DNA of 64,000 nt from Piscinibacter sp. XHJ-5 (GCF_029855045.1 NZ_CP123228.1:5394001-5458000); one strand, 5' to 3'; shown: positions 8,547 through 17,738, counted from the first letter of the stretch. The notes: generated by a model not told the origin, from the letters alone. Numbers and translations: made by a program.

Positions 8547-10043
8547 TCAGGCGGCCTTCTGCGACGGCAGCTTGGACACCAGCCGCAGCGACACCGTCAG
8601 CCCTTCGAGCTGGTAGTGCGGCCGCAGGTAGAAATTCGACGAGTAGTAGCCGGGGTTGCCGGGGATCTCGGCCACGGTGACTTCCGCCGCCGCCAGCGGC
8701 TTGCGCGCCTTGACCTCTTCCGAGGAGGTGGCGGGCGAGCCGTCGACGTAGTTCATGATCCATTTGTTGAGCCAGCGCGACATGTCCTCCTTCTCCTTGA
8801 AGGAGCCGACCTTGTCGCGCACGATGCATTTCAGGTAGTGCGCGAAGCGGCAGCAGGCGAACAGGTACGGCAGCCGCGCGGCCAGGTTGGCGTTGGCCGT
8901 GGCGTCCGGATCGTCGTACTCGTCGGGCTTCTGCAGCGACTGGGCGCCGATGAAGGCGGCGAAATCCGAGTTCTTGCGGTGCAGCAGCGGCATGAAGCCG
9001 TTCTTCGCGAGCTCGGCCTCGCGGCGGTCGCTGATCGCGATCTCGGTCGGGCACTTCATGGCCACGCCGCCCTCGTCGGTCGGGAAGGTGTGCGTGGGCA
9101 ATCCTTCCACCGAGCCGCCGGACTCGACGCCGCGGATGCGCGTGCACCAGCCGTAGAGCTTGAACGAGCGGTTGATGTTGACCGCCATCGCATAGGCCGC
9201 ATTGGCCCAGGTGTAGGCGCCGTGCTCGCCGCCGGCGGTCTCCTCCTCGAAGTCGAACTCCTCGACGGGGCTGGTCTTGGCGCCGTAGGGCAGCCGCGAC
9301 AGGAAGCGCGGCATCGCCAGGCCCACGTACTGCGCGTCGGGCGACGAGCGCAGCGAGCGCCAGGCCGCGTATTCGGGCGTCGTGAAGATCTTCGTCAGGT
9401 CGCGCGGATTGGCGAGTTCCTGCCACGAGCTCATCTGCATCAGCGCGGGGCCGGCGGCCGAGATGAACGGCGCATGCGCGGCGGCGGCCACCTTGCTCAT
9501 CTCGCCGAGCAGCTCGACGTCCGGCGGGCTGTGGTCGAAGTAGTAGTCGCCGACCATGCAGCCGAACGGCTCGCCGCCGAACTGCCCGTACTCCTCCTCG
9601 TAGACCTTCTTGAACAGCGGGCTCTGGTCCCAGGCGGTGCCCTTGTAGCGCTTGAGCGTCTTGCCGAGGTCGAGCTTGGAGATGTTCATCACGCGGATCT
9701 TCAGCATCTCGTCGGTTTCGGTGTTGTTGACGAGGTAGTGCAGTCCGCGCCAGGCGCTTTCGAGCTGCTGGAAGTCGGCGTGATGCAGGATCGCGTTGAC
9801 CTGCGCCGACAGCCGCTTGTCGAGCTCGGCGATCAGCGCCTGGATCGACATGATCACGTCGCTGCTGATGAGGTTGGTGCGCGACAGCGCCTGCTGCGCC
9901 AGCGTGAGGACCGCCTGCTCGACGGCCGAGCGGGCTTCTTCCGACTTGGGTTTGAATTCCTTGTTCAGCAGAGCGGCGAACTCGCTGCCCTGGTACTCGA
10001 TGCCTTGCAGCGGCGTCGCTTGGGTGACGGTTTCTTCAGCCAT
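8547..10043 (-). CDS. tssC: T6SS contractile sheath large subunit TssC
   Basis: A protein of 498 aa, the normal size for TssC/VipB. Family landmarks are 'ADFQQLESAWRGLHYLVNNTETDEMLKIRVMNISK', 'YEEEYGQFGGEPFGCMVGDYYF' and the conserved end 'RPHYQLEGLTVSLRLVSKLPS'. With TssB it builds the contractile sheath. It starts 25 bp after tssB, matching the usual fixed tssB-tssC pair. Confidence 0.97.
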   Translation of the reverse strand: MAEETVTQATPLQGIEYQGSEFAALLNKEFKPKSEEARSAVEQAVLTLAQQALSRTNLISSDVIMSIQALIAELDKRLSAQVNAILHHADFQQLESAWRGLHYLVNNTETDEMLKIRVMNISKLDLGKTLKRYKGTAWDQSPLFKKVYEEEYGQFGGEPFGCMVGDYYFDHSPPDVELLGEMSKVAAAAHAPFISAAGPALMQMSSWQELANPRDLTKIFTTPEYAAWRSLRSSPDAQYVGLAMPRFLSRLPYGAKTSPVEEFDFEEETAGGEHGAYTWANAAYAMAVNINRSFKLYGWCTRIRGVESGGSVEGLPTHTFPTDEGGVAMKCPTEIAISDRREAELAKNGFMPLLHRKNSDFAAFIGAQSLQKPDEYDDPDATANANLAARLPYLFACCRFAHYLKCIVRDKVGSFKEKEDMSRWLNKWIMNYVDGSPATSSEEVKARKPLAAAEVTVAEIPGNPGYYSSNFYLRPHYQLEGLTVSLRLVSKLPSQKAA

Positions 10044-10068
10044 GGTGTGTCTCCGTGATGCCCTGGTC

Positions 10069-10602
10069 TCACTGGCCTTCGGTGGCCGCCGCCCCTTCGG
10101 CGGCGCTCGGGCCAGGCTTGCGCGCGTCGGCCAGCGACTTCAGCAGCGCCTCGTCCTTGATCACCTTCGCGATCAGCTCCTCCGCCCCGGTCTTGCCGTC
10201 CATGTAGGTGACGAGATTGGCCAGCTGCTGGCGCGCCTCGAGCAGCTGGCGCAGGCCCTCGACCTTGCGCGCCACCGCGGCCGGCGAGAAGTCGTCCATG
10301 CTCTCGAAGGTGATGTCCACCGCGAGATTGCCCTCGCCGGTCAGCGTGTTGGGCACCTGGAAGGCGACGCGCGGCTTCATCGACTTCATGCGGGCGTCGA
10401 AGTTGTCGACGTCGATGTCGAGGAACTTGCGGTCCGACACCGGCGGCAGCGGCTCGCTGGGCTTGCCCGACAGGTCGGACAGCACGCCCATCACGAAGGG
10501 CAGCTGCACCTTCTTCTCGGCACCGTACAGCTCGACGTCGTACTCGATCTGCACCCGCGGCGCGCGGTTGCGGGCAATGAACTTCTGGCTGCTGGTTGCC
10601 AT
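10069..10602 (-). CDS. tssB: T6SS contractile sheath small subunit TssB
   Basis: A protein of 177 aa. The N-terminus 'SSQKFIARNRAPRVQIEYDVELYGAEKKVQLPFVMGVLSDLSG' and 'RKFLDIDVDNFDARMKSMKPRVAFQVPN' are diagnostic for TssB/VipA. The C-terminal tail after 'KVIKDEALLKSLA' is short and Ala/Gly-rich. TssB carries the region that ClpV recognises after contraction and is the reported binding partner of TagJ, also encoded in this operon. Confidence 0.97.
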   Translation of the reverse strand: MATSSQKFIARNRAPRVQIEYDVELYGAEKKVQLPFVMGVLSDLSGKPSEPLPPVSDRKFLDIDVDNFDARMKSMKPRVAFQVPNTLTGEGNLAVDITFESMDDFSPAAVARKVEGLRQLLEARQQLANLVTYMDGKTGAEELIAKVIKDEALLKSLADARKPGPSAAEGAAATEGQ

Positions 10603-10629
10603 GGTGATGCTCCTTGGTGGGCTGGGCAG

Positions 10630-11622
10630 TTATGACTTGGTCTGGGTGCCTGCGAGCTTCTCGATCTGGTTCACGCCCTCCGGAACCAGGTCGCGGATGA
10701 TCTCGATGAAGTTCTTCGTCATCAGGCGCTGCGAGCGGCGGATCAGCAGCGGCGCGGGATTGCTCGGCTCGTTGCGCTCTATCCATTCGCAGACGCGCTC
10801 GAGCGCACGGATCGCGTCTTCACGGGAGTTGATGGCGCCGCCGGGGATGCCCTGGGGCGTCGCCTGCGTCGCCGGCGCGCCTTCGACGGCCTTGCCGGTG
10901 GCGCGCTGGCCCGCCTCGGCGACCCGCTGCAGCAGCTTCTTCAACGCAGTGAAGTCGGGCGTCTGCGTCGCCTCCAGGCGCTGCTCCAGCGCGGCCGCGA
11001 TGCCTTGCGCGGCCGCGAAGGCGGCCTCCATCTGCGCCGCGACCTCGGGCGCCTGGCCGATCGCGGCGGTGATGCCCTGCATCACGCCTTCCTCGGTGGG
11101 AACGGGCTCGCCCCTGAAAGGCTCGGCGCGCCCGATCGCGAGCTCGATGTCGCGCAGCGTCACCGCGCCGCGCCTGCCCGTGAGACTGGCCGAGCGCAGG
11201 TCGGCGAGGCCGGCGTCGGCATGCACCAGCGGCATCAGCGCGTTGACGCGCGCCGTCGGATCATTGTGGTCGCTGGTGTCGAGCAGGGGATGCACATGGT
11301 CCCAATGCCGCTCGATCAGGCCTTGCACCAGCTGCAGGCCGCGCACGGCCGCCGCCAGCCCATGGATGCGCGCGCCGCTGCGCGTGAGCCAGACCGCCAC
11401 GCGCAGGTCGCGCGTGCGGCCCGCCAGCTGCCGCGCCAGCTCGAGCACCGACGGCCAATCGGCGTCCTGCGGCGGAATGACGGTGTCGCCGTACTGCTGG
11501 CTGGACTTGGGCGTGCCCGCCTGCAGCAGCGCGAGGAATGCCGGGTCGTACTCGAGATCGGCGCCGCAGGGCGCGTCGCCCGCGAGCGGGGACAGCAGGG
11601 ACTCGAGTTCGGCGTCAGGCAT
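10630..11622 (-). CDS. tssA: T6SS cap/baseplate assembly protein TssA
   Basis: A protein of 330 aa with the ImpA N-terminal domain: 'LLSPLAGDAPCGADLEYDPAFLALLQAG', 'DWPSVLELARQLAGRTRDLRVAVWLTRSG' and 'ALERVCEWIERNEPSNPAPLLIRRSQRL' near the C-terminus, followed by 'FIEIIRDLVPEGVNQIEKLAG'. TssA guides baseplate priming and sheath polymerisation. It is the first T6SS gene of the visible operon, 154 bp downstream of the hybrid kinase stop codon, so the operon promoter most likely lies in 11623-11776. Confidence 0.93.
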   Translation of the reverse strand: MPDAELESLLSPLAGDAPCGADLEYDPAFLALLQAGTPKSSQQYGDTVIPPQDADWPSVLELARQLAGRTRDLRVAVWLTRSGARIHGLAAAVRGLQLVQGLIERHWDHVHPLLDTSDHNDPTARVNALMPLVHADAGLADLRSASLTGRRGAVTLRDIELAIGRAEPFRGEPVPTEEGVMQGITAAIGQAPEVAAQMEAAFAAAQGIAAALEQRLEATQTPDFTALKKLLQRVAEAGQRATGKAVEGAPATQATPQGIPGGAINSREDAIRALERVCEWIERNEPSNPAPLLIRRSQRLMTKNFIEIIRDLVPEGVNQIEKLAGTQTKS

Positions 11623-11727
11623 GCGACATCCGGGCGACTGGGCGTGACGGCCACTCTAGAACCGGCACGGCGCCGGCACAGTGGTCGAAAGTCACTTCGG
11701 CGGTGTCCGCCACGCCTGCCCGTCACC

Positions 11728-11749
11728 CCTCTCCCTCGAGCGGGAGAGG
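11728..11749. repeat. Perfect 8-bp stem hairpin upstream of tssA
   Basis: CCTCTCCC, six bases, then GGGAGAGG. It lies between the kinase gene and tssA. There is no T-run on either strand, so it is not a canonical intrinsic terminator. Hairpins of this CTCTCCC/GGGAGAG kind are frequent intergenic repeats in high-GC proteobacteria. It may limit read-through into the T6SS operon or stabilise the kinase mRNA end. Confidence 0.55.
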
Positions 11750-11776
11750 CAGAGCATCCGCCTGCGGAGCAACAAG

Positions 11777-13648
11777 CTACGGCACCATCCCCTTGAGCGC
11801 ATTCAGCAGCTTGCGCGGCTGCACCGGCTTGAACAGCACGGGGTGCCCGCTGTCGGTGGCGCGGCGCATCTCCTCGTGCGAGGTGTCGCCGGTGATGAGG
11901 ATGGCCGGCACGTCGCAGGCGCAGGCGCGGCGGACCGCCTCGATCGCCGCGATGCCGTCCGGCCCCTCGCCGAGGTGAAGGTCGGACAGGATGAGGTCGG
12001 GCGGCGCGCCCAGCATGTGCACCAGGCGCTCGGCCTGCGCGACGCTGCCGGCGGCCACGGCCTGGTAGCCCCATTCCTCCAGCAGCATGCCCAGGCCTTC
12101 GCGAATGGCTTCCTCGTCGTCGACGATCAGCACGGTGCGCGGCTCCAGCACCGGCATGGGCAGCGTGTCGGCGGCGGCGGTGGCGTCCTGGATCTCCGGC
12201 AGGCCGCCTTGCGCAATGCCGACGCGGAACATCGTCCCCCGCCCCGGCTGCGACACCACGGTCAGGCTGTGCCCCAGCAGTCGCGCGAGCCGCTTGACGA
12301 TCGCCAGGCCCATGCCGAGCCCCTGGCCCCGGGTGCGGTCGCCGCGGCCCACCTGGTAGAACTCGTCGAAGATGCGCGGCAGGTCGGCAGCGCGGATGCC
12401 GACGCCGGTGTCCCAGACCTCGATGTTGAAGTGCGTCGCGGTCGTCCGCGCCACGACGACGATGCCGCCACGCTCGGTGTACTTGATGGCGTTCTGGATC
12501 AGATTGCCGAGGATGCGCTCCAGCAGCTGAGGGTCGCTGGTCAGCGACTTGCCGCCCGGCGAGAAGCGCAGGCCCAGCCCCGCCAGCTCGGCCTGGCCGG
12601 CGAAGTGCATGTGCAGCCGGCGGAAAAGGTCGCGCAGCGGGAAGTGCTGGAAGTTCGGCTCGATGGTGCCGGCGTCGAGCCGCGAGATGTCGAGCATCGC
12701 GTTGAACGATCGGTCCAGCCCGTCGATGGAGCGCACCACGTTGCGCACCAGCGGCTCTTCGCCGGTGCCCTGCAGGCGCTTCTCGAGCGTGGCCGCGAAC
12801 AGGCCGAGTGCGTGCACCGGCTGTCGCAGGTCGTGGCTGGCGATGGCGAGAAAGCGGCTCTTCTCCTGATCGGCCCGCAGCGCCGCGTCGCGGTCGGCTT
12901 CCAGCCGGCGGACGCGGTCCTCGAGCTCGATGGCCGAGCGCGCCCTGCGCAGCCAGGTGCGCCGGCAGACCCAGGCCACGAGGCCCGCGGCAGCGCTCAG
13001 CAGCAGGCCGAGGATGGCGCCGCCCAGGTCGTCGGCGTGCAGCCAGCCGGCCAGGGCCGGCGACAAGGGCAGCGCCGCGGCCACCGACGCGGCCACGCGC
13101 ACCGAGGCGAACGCGGCCGCACCGGCGGAGGCGGCCGCCGCCATGCTCAGCATCAGCAGGGCCCGATCCGAGGCCGGCACGGCGCCGGCTCCCAGCCAGG
13201 GCGAGAGGACCAGCACGATCATCGATGCGATGCCCAGCGCGATGAAGGCCCGCAGCCGCCGCCGCGTGTCGCGCAACGGCGCATGGCGTCGCGCACCCAG
13301 CCACAGGGTGCTCACCCAGGCGGCGGAAACGGCGAGCGCGACACACGCCCAAGGGGCGCGCCAGGGCGATCCCTGGAGGACGGCGAAGGCCACGGCGGCC
13401 GCGAGCGCGAAGCTGACGAGCAGCAGCGGCGATCCCGCCACGGCGGCTCGAAGCGCTTCATCGCGCAGCCGCCGGTCGGTGGCGCGACGTTCGTGCAACG
13501 GCCTCGCCCCGTGCTCATCGGCGGAAGCACCCCCGGCGCCTCGCTCGGCGGCCGCGACGAAGGTCGCGCGCGGCGCGGGCGACACCGGGTCACGCGGCGC
13601 TTCGCCGTACCGGCCGGAGCCGGCGGCGTCGTCGCGCAATGCAGACAC
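11777..13648 (-). CDS. Membrane hybrid sensor histidine kinase with C-terminal receiver
   Basis: About 623 aa from a GTG that lies two bases after the stop codon of the upstream response regulator; TTG starts slightly further in are possible. The first third holds several hydrophobic segments ('LLLVSFALAAAVAFAVL', 'FIALGIASMIVLVLSPWLGAG', 'GGAILGLLLSAAAGLVAWVC') with no obvious periplasmic sensor. Then come the HisKA box 'FLAIASHDLRQPVHALGL' (phospho-accepting His), the ATPase N-box 'ILGNLIQNAIKYTERGG', G-boxes 'DTGVGI' and 'GQGLGMGLAIVKRLA', and a receiver domain with Asp in 'LILSDLHLG' and Lys in 'VLFKPVQP'. The open frame runs further upstream but only as a shadow of the regulator. Its signal is unknown. 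Confidence 0.88.
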   Translation of the reverse strand: MSALRDDAAGSGRYGEAPRDPVSPAPRATFVAAAERGAGGASADEHGARPLHERRATDRRLRDEALRAAVAGSPLLLVSFALAAAVAFAVLQGSPWRAPWACVALAVSAAWVSTLWLGARRHAPLRDTRRRLRAFIALGIASMIVLVLSPWLGAGAVPASDRALLMLSMAAAASAGAAAFASVRVAASVAAALPLSPALAGWLHADDLGGAILGLLLSAAAGLVAWVCRRTWLRRARSAIELEDRVRRLEADRDAALRADQEKSRFLAIASHDLRQPVHALGLFAATLEKRLQGTGEEPLVRNVVRSIDGLDRSFNAMLDISRLDAGTIEPNFQHFPLRDLFRRLHMHFAGQAELAGLGLRFSPGGKSLTSDPQLLERILGNLIQNAIKYTERGGIVVVARTTATHFNIEVWDTGVGIRAADLPRIFDEFYQVGRGDRTRGQGLGMGLAIVKRLARLLGHSLTVVSQPGRGTMFRVGIAQGGLPEIQDATAAADTLPMPVLEPRTVLIVDDEEAIREGLGMLLEEWGYQAVAAGSVAQAERLVHMLGAPPDLILSDLHLGEGPDGIAAIEAVRRACACDVPAILITGDTSHEEMRRATDSGHPVLFKPVQPRKLLNALKGMVP

Positions 13649-13650
13649 GG

Positions 13651-14352
13651 CTATCGGAACAGGCTGACCAGGTGCGAGCGTGACTTGACGTCCAGTGCCA
13701 GCAGCAGCGACGAGACGTAGTTCTTCACGGTGCCGAGCGACAGCCGCATCGAGTTGCTGATCTCCTGGTTGGTGCAGCCGGACAGCACCAGCTCCAGGAT
13801 CTCGAGGTGGCGGGGACCGAGCTCGGCGACACGGTCGTACATGGCCGACGATGGAAAGCGGGGGAACAGCGCGTTGCTCGGCGCGAAGCCCCTGCTCTGC
13901 GGACCGCCCTGAGGCCACAGCAGCGCCGACAGCGTCTCGCGCATCTCGGCGCTCACCGCGCCCTTGGGGACATAGCCCACGGCGCCCAGCGCGCGCGCCT
14001 GGCGCACGACGAATTCGTCCTGCGTCGCGCTGAACACGGCGATGCGGGCGGCCGGATGCTCGTGCACGAAATGCCGCAGTCCCTGCAGTCCCTTGCAGTC
14101 GGCGAGGTTGAGGTCGAGCAGCACGGCGTCGATGTCGCCTTCGCTCGCGTAGAGGGCGAGCGCCTCCTGCAGCGAGCTGGCTTCCAGCCATTGGAGCGGA
14201 ACGCCCTGCAGTTCGGTGTACAGCGTCTTCACGCCATAGCGCACCAACTCGTGATCGTCGACCAGCAGCAGCTTGCGGCGGCCGGTGTCCGGCCGCGTGG
14301 GGGCCAGCTTGTCGATCGTCAAGTCAGAGCGCGCGGTCATCGTCGTCTGCAT
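13651..14352 (-). CDS. LuxR/NarL-type response regulator
   Basis: A protein of 233 aa. The N-terminal receiver has 'KLLLVDDHELVRYG', the phospho-acceptor region 'DIDAVLLDLNLADCKGL' and 'AVGYVPKGAV'; the C-terminal LuxR helix-turn-helix is 'LGPRHLEILELVLSGCTNQEISNSMRLSLGTVKNYVSSLL'. ATG at 14352 (MQTTMTARSD) was preferred over 14370 because AAGGGAGTTCAG directly upstream places a Shine-Dalgarno sequence correctly. It is co-transcribed with the hybrid kinase and is its obvious partner. Position upstream of the T6SS operon on the same strand makes it a candidate T6SS regulator, by context only. Confidence 0.9.
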   Translation of the reverse strand: MQTTMTARSDLTIDKLAPTRPDTGRRKLLLVDDHELVRYGVKTLYTELQGVPLQWLEASSLQEALALYASEGDIDAVLLDLNLADCKGLQGLRHFVHEHPAARIAVFSATQDEFVVRQARALGAVGYVPKGAVSAEMRETLSALLWPQGGPQSRGFAPSNALFPRFPSSAMYDRVAELGPRHLEILELVLSGCTNQEISNSMRLSLGTVKNYVSSLLLALDVKSRSHLVSLFR

Positions 14353-14466
14353 CTGAACTCCCTTCGGCATGGCCGATGGCTTCGGATACTAGACCTGCCC
14401 TCCAGGGGCTTGCACCATTCAAGATAGGGGGGCTGTTGACACTACCGACTTGACAGGCGTCACCGC

Positions 14467-15741
14467 ATGACCAAGCCCTTGCATGAGTGGGGAGCGCTCG
14501 AGCTGGCGCGCGCCATCGCCGCGCGCGAGCTCAGCGTGCAGGCACTCGCCGAGGCGCTCATCGAGCGCAGCCGGTCGCTCGATCCATCACTGCGCGCGTG
14601 GGCGTGGTTCGATGAGGCACGCGCTCGCGCGGCGGCCCGCGCGCTCGACCGCCAGGCGCCGCGCGGCCCGCTGCATGGCGTGCCCATCGGCGTGAAGGAC
14701 ATCATCGACACGGCCGGCATCCCGACCGCCTACGGCTCTGCGATCTACCGCGACCACGTCCCGGGCGTCGATGCGGCCTGCGTGGCGCTGGCGCGCGCCG
14801 GCGGCGCCTGGGTGCTGGGCAAGACCGTGAGCGCGGAGCTGGCCAACATGACGCCGGGGCCGACGCGCCACCCGCGCGATGCACGGCACACACCGGGCGG
14901 CTCGTCGAGCGGATCGGCCGCCGCCGTCGCGGCCGGACTGGTTCCGCTGGCGCTGGGAACGCAGACGGCCGGGTCGGTGATCCGGCCGGCAGCGTTCTGC
15001 GGCGTCGTCGGCTACAAGCCGTCGACCGGGCGCATCCCGCGTGCCGGAGTGAAGGGCAATGCCGAGTCGCTCGACGAGGTCGGCATCTTCGCGCGCAGCG
15101 TCGGCGACGCCGCGCTGCTGTCCTCCTGCCTGGCCATGCCGGCCGAGCCGGCGGCGCAGGCCTTCGCGCCGCGGGTGGCCTGGACGCTGACGTCGCGTGC
15201 CGATGCGCTGAGCGACGACTCCGCCGACATGCTGGCCGCCACCTTGCGCCGCCTGTCGGCCGCCGGCGCCCAGGTGAGCGAGCTGGCGTGGCCGCCGGGC
15301 TGGGACACGCTGTTCGATGCGCACTTCACCGTGCAGTGGTTCGAGACGGCGCGCGCGCTCGAGCCCGAATGGCTGTACCGCCGCACGCAGCTGTCGCCCG
15401 GGTTGGTTCGCATGCTCGCGCAAGGCCGCCGCATTGCGGGCGACGACTACCGCCGGGCTCGGGAAGCCGCCGCGACGGGGCGCGCGGCGCTCGGCGACAT
15501 CTTCGCCGCGGTCGATGTGATTTTGGCGCCGGCCGCGGCCGGCGCCGCTCCCCGCGGCTTGCGCTCCACCGGAGATCCGCTGTTCAGTCGGCCGTGGCAG
15601 CTGCTCGGCTGTCCTTGCATCGCATTGCCGGTGCGCGACGACATCCGCGGACTTCCGCTGGGCGTGCAGCTCATCGGACGCCCCGGCGGCGACGCGCGCC
15701 TGCTGGCCGCCGCCGCGTGGGTCGAAGCGGCGATCCGATAG
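14467..15741 (+). CDS. Amidase-signature family hydrolase
   Basis: A protein of 424 aa with the amidase signature: catalytic Lys in 'HGVPIGVKDIIDTAGIPTAYGS', the Gly/Ser motif 'HTPGGSSSGSAAAVAAGL' with cis-Ser, and the nucleophile region 'ALGTQTAGSVIRPAAFCGVVGYKPS'. The family hydrolyses amides; homologues include GatA, allophanate hydrolase and simple amidases. With 424 aa and no gatB/gatC next to it, it is a stand-alone amidase rather than the tRNA amidotransferase subunit. The substrate is unknown. It diverges from the response regulator gene. Confidence 0.88.
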   Translation: MTKPLHEWGALELARAIAARELSVQALAEALIERSRSLDPSLRAWAWFDEARARAAARALDRQAPRGPLHGVPIGVKDIIDTAGIPTAYGSAIYRDHVPGVDAACVALARAGGAWVLGKTVSAELANMTPGPTRHPRDARHTPGGSSSGSAAAVAAGLVPLALGTQTAGSVIRPAAFCGVVGYKPSTGRIPRAGVKGNAESLDEVGIFARSVGDAALLSSCLAMPAEPAAQAFAPRVAWTLTSRADALSDDSADMLAATLRRLSAAGAQVSELAWPPGWDTLFDAHFTVQWFETARALEPEWLYRRTQLSPGLVRMLAQGRRIAGDDYRRAREAAATGRAALGDIFAAVDVILAPAAAGAAPRGLRSTGDPLFSRPWQLLGCPCIALPVRDDIRGLPLGVQLIGRPGGDARLLAAAAWVEAAIR

Positions 15742-15854
15742 AGGACGTCGCGACTCTCCACGGGTGGCGAACCCGGCGGACATTTTGTCGACAGGGAGAT
15801 GTCACTCCTCCCAGAATCGCGACGGCGCCAATAAGCCAGAAAGGGGACATCGCC

Positions 15855-17054
15855 ATGCGTCAGATTCGCCCGTTTTTTGCGTTCGCCGCGGTCGCATGCT
15901 TCGTGACCGCCGTATCGGCCCAGCAATCGCCGCCGGCCGAAGAGCCGGGCTGGGCCAAGGGTCGCCCGAAGACCGATACCGCAATGCGAATGGCACCCGT
16001 GCCGGCCTTCCCGATCCCGACAGCGGCCGACAAGCTGCCGACATCCAGGTTCAAGCTGCCACCCGGGTTCAAGGTCGAGACCTGGGCGTCGGGCGTGCTC
16101 GACGCACGCGCACTTCGCCAGGGGGCCAAGGGCAACGTCTTCGTGAGCACGCTGTTCGTCGGCAACAAGGTCTACGCCATTCCCGAGCAGGGCAAGCACG
16201 AGCCCAAGGTCATCGTCGACAAGATGGAGAAGGCCGCCGGCATCGAGTTCTACAAGGGCAGCCTCTACCTCGCGACGCACAAGCAGATCATGCGTTTCGA
16301 CAACATCGAGGACAAGCTCGACAACCCCGGCACGCCCACGGTGCTGTACGACAAGCTGCCCGGCGGCGAGGACCACAGCTGGAAGTTCCTGCGCATCCAC
16401 AAGGACAAGCTCTATTACGCCATCGGCGCGCCGTGCAACATCTGCGACCCGGGCGAGTACGCCAAGATCTACCGCATGAATCTCGACGGCAGCAGCATCG
16501 AGACCGTCGCGTCCGGCGTGCGCAACACGGTGGGCTTCGACTTCGACCCGAAGACGGGCGATCTCTGGTTCACCGACAACGGCCGCGACTGGTTCAGCGA
16601 AGAGCTGCCGAACGACGAGCTCAACCACGTCACCGGCCCGAACCAGCACTTCGGCTATCCGTTCTGCCACCAGGGCAGCATCCCGGACCCCGAATTCGGC
16701 TGGGGCAAGTCGTGCAACGACTACGCCAAGCCCGCCGCGCTGCTCGGCCCGCACGCCGGCTCGCTGGGCCTGACGTTCTACCGGGGCAAGATGTTCCCGG
16801 CCAAGTACCAGGGCGCGATGTTCATCGCGCGCCATGGTCCCTGGAACCGCACGGTCAAGTACGCGGACGTCTCGGTCGCCTTCCCCGACGGCAAGGGCGG
16901 TGCACGGGTCGAGCCGTTCATGACCGGCTTCGTGGAGAACAACAACTACCTGGGGCGCCCGGTCGACTTCCTGGTGCTGAAAGACGGCTCGATGCTGGTC
17001 AGCGATGACCACGCCGGCGCGATCTACCGCATCAGCTACACGGGCAAGAAATGA
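15855..17054 (+). CDS. Secreted sorbosone/glucose-dehydrogenase-like beta-propeller
   Basis: A protein of 399 aa. ATG at 15855 is preceded by AAGGGGACATCGCC (a good ribosome binding site) and gives a clean signal peptide, MRQIRPFFAFAAVACFVTAVSA. The body matches the soluble glucose/sorbosone dehydrogenase family: 'LPPGFKVETWASGV', 'GEDHSWKFLRIHKDKLYY', 'GDLWFTDNGRDW', 'NQHFGYPFCHQG' and 'FIARHGPWNRT'. Relatives are periplasmic PQQ-dependent sugar dehydrogenases. The next gene overlaps by 4 bp and encodes a dihaem cytochrome c that could take the electrons. PQQ use is inferred from the family. Confidence 0.85.
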   Translation: MRQIRPFFAFAAVACFVTAVSAQQSPPAEEPGWAKGRPKTDTAMRMAPVPAFPIPTAADKLPTSRFKLPPGFKVETWASGVLDARALRQGAKGNVFVSTLFVGNKVYAIPEQGKHEPKVIVDKMEKAAGIEFYKGSLYLATHKQIMRFDNIEDKLDNPGTPTVLYDKLPGGEDHSWKFLRIHKDKLYYAIGAPCNICDPGEYAKIYRMNLDGSSIETVASGVRNTVGFDFDPKTGDLWFTDNGRDWFSEELPNDELNHVTGPNQHFGYPFCHQGSIPDPEFGWGKSCNDYAKPAALLGPHAGSLGLTFYRGKMFPAKYQGAMFIARHGPWNRTVKYADVSVAFPDGKGGARVEPFMTGFVENNNYLGRPVDFLVLKDGSMLVSDDHAGAIYRISYTGKK

Positions 17055-17680
17055 GGACCGAGCGCAGCGCCGCCGCGCTGTTCCTGGCAGCGCTCGCGCT
17101 CGTGGGCGTCGCACCGGCCGTGGCGCAGGACAAGGGCGGCTACGCACAACGCTACGCGGCGGTGTGCGCGGCCTGTCACGGCGCCAACGGGCGCAGCGAC
17201 ATGCCCGGCACGCCGGTGCTGGCCGGCCAGCATTCGTTCTACGCCATCACGCAGCTGTTCCTGTTCCGCGAGGGCCGGCGCAGCAACGAAGCGATGTCGG
17301 CGGTGGCCAAGACCATGAAGGACGACGACCTGCGCGGCTTCTCCGAGTACATCGGCACGCTGCCGCCGGTGCCTGCTCCCTCGCCCGCCACGCCGCCCGA
17401 CCCGGCGCGAATGAGCCGCGGACAGCAGCTCGCACAGCAGCACAAGTGCCTTTTCTGCCACGGAAACGACCTCAGCGGCGGCCAGCAGGTGCCGCGCATC
17501 GGCGGCCAGCGCGAGGACTACCTCCAGATGACGCTGCAGGGATTCAAGACCGGCAAGCGCCCCGGCTACACGATGGCCATGACCGAGGCGGTGAGCCAGA
17601 TTCCCCCGGAGGACCTCGACACGCTGGCCTACTTCGTGGCGCGCTTTGCCGAGGCCGGCGCGAAACCGGCCGGCAAGTAG
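17051..17680 (+). CDS. Dihaem cytochrome c (c4/c553 type), periplasmic
   Basis: A protein of 209 aa with a signal peptide ending near residue 25 (VAPAVAQ) and two haem-attachment motifs: CAACH (Cys39-Cys42-His43) and CLFCH (Cys133-Cys136-His137). The two halves each look like a class I cytochrome, as in cytochrome c4. The start overlaps the preceding dehydrogenase stop by 4 bp (ATGA). The pair is most easily read as a periplasmic dehydrogenase with its dedicated electron acceptor. No terminator is evident before the convergent GFA gene. Confidence 0.92.
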   Translation: MRTERSAAALFLAALALVGVAPAVAQDKGGYAQRYAAVCAACHGANGRSDMPGTPVLAGQHSFYAITQLFLFREGRRSNEAMSAVAKTMKDDDLRGFSEYIGTLPPVPAPSPATPPDPARMSRGQQLAQQHKCLFCHGNDLSGGQQVPRIGGQREDYLQMTLQGFKTGKRPGYTMAMTEAVSQIPPEDLDTLAYFVARFAEAGAKPAGK

Positions 17681-17738
17681 GCGCCCCGACCGAATCAAGC
17701 TTTCACGACCCGCGGATCTCCCGCAGGCGGTGCACCGC

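Noticed and set aside
14436..14455. Two TTGACA hexamers ahead of the amidase gene.
   Set aside because: No -10 box fits at a proper distance before the ATG at 14467, so they are not supported as its promoter.
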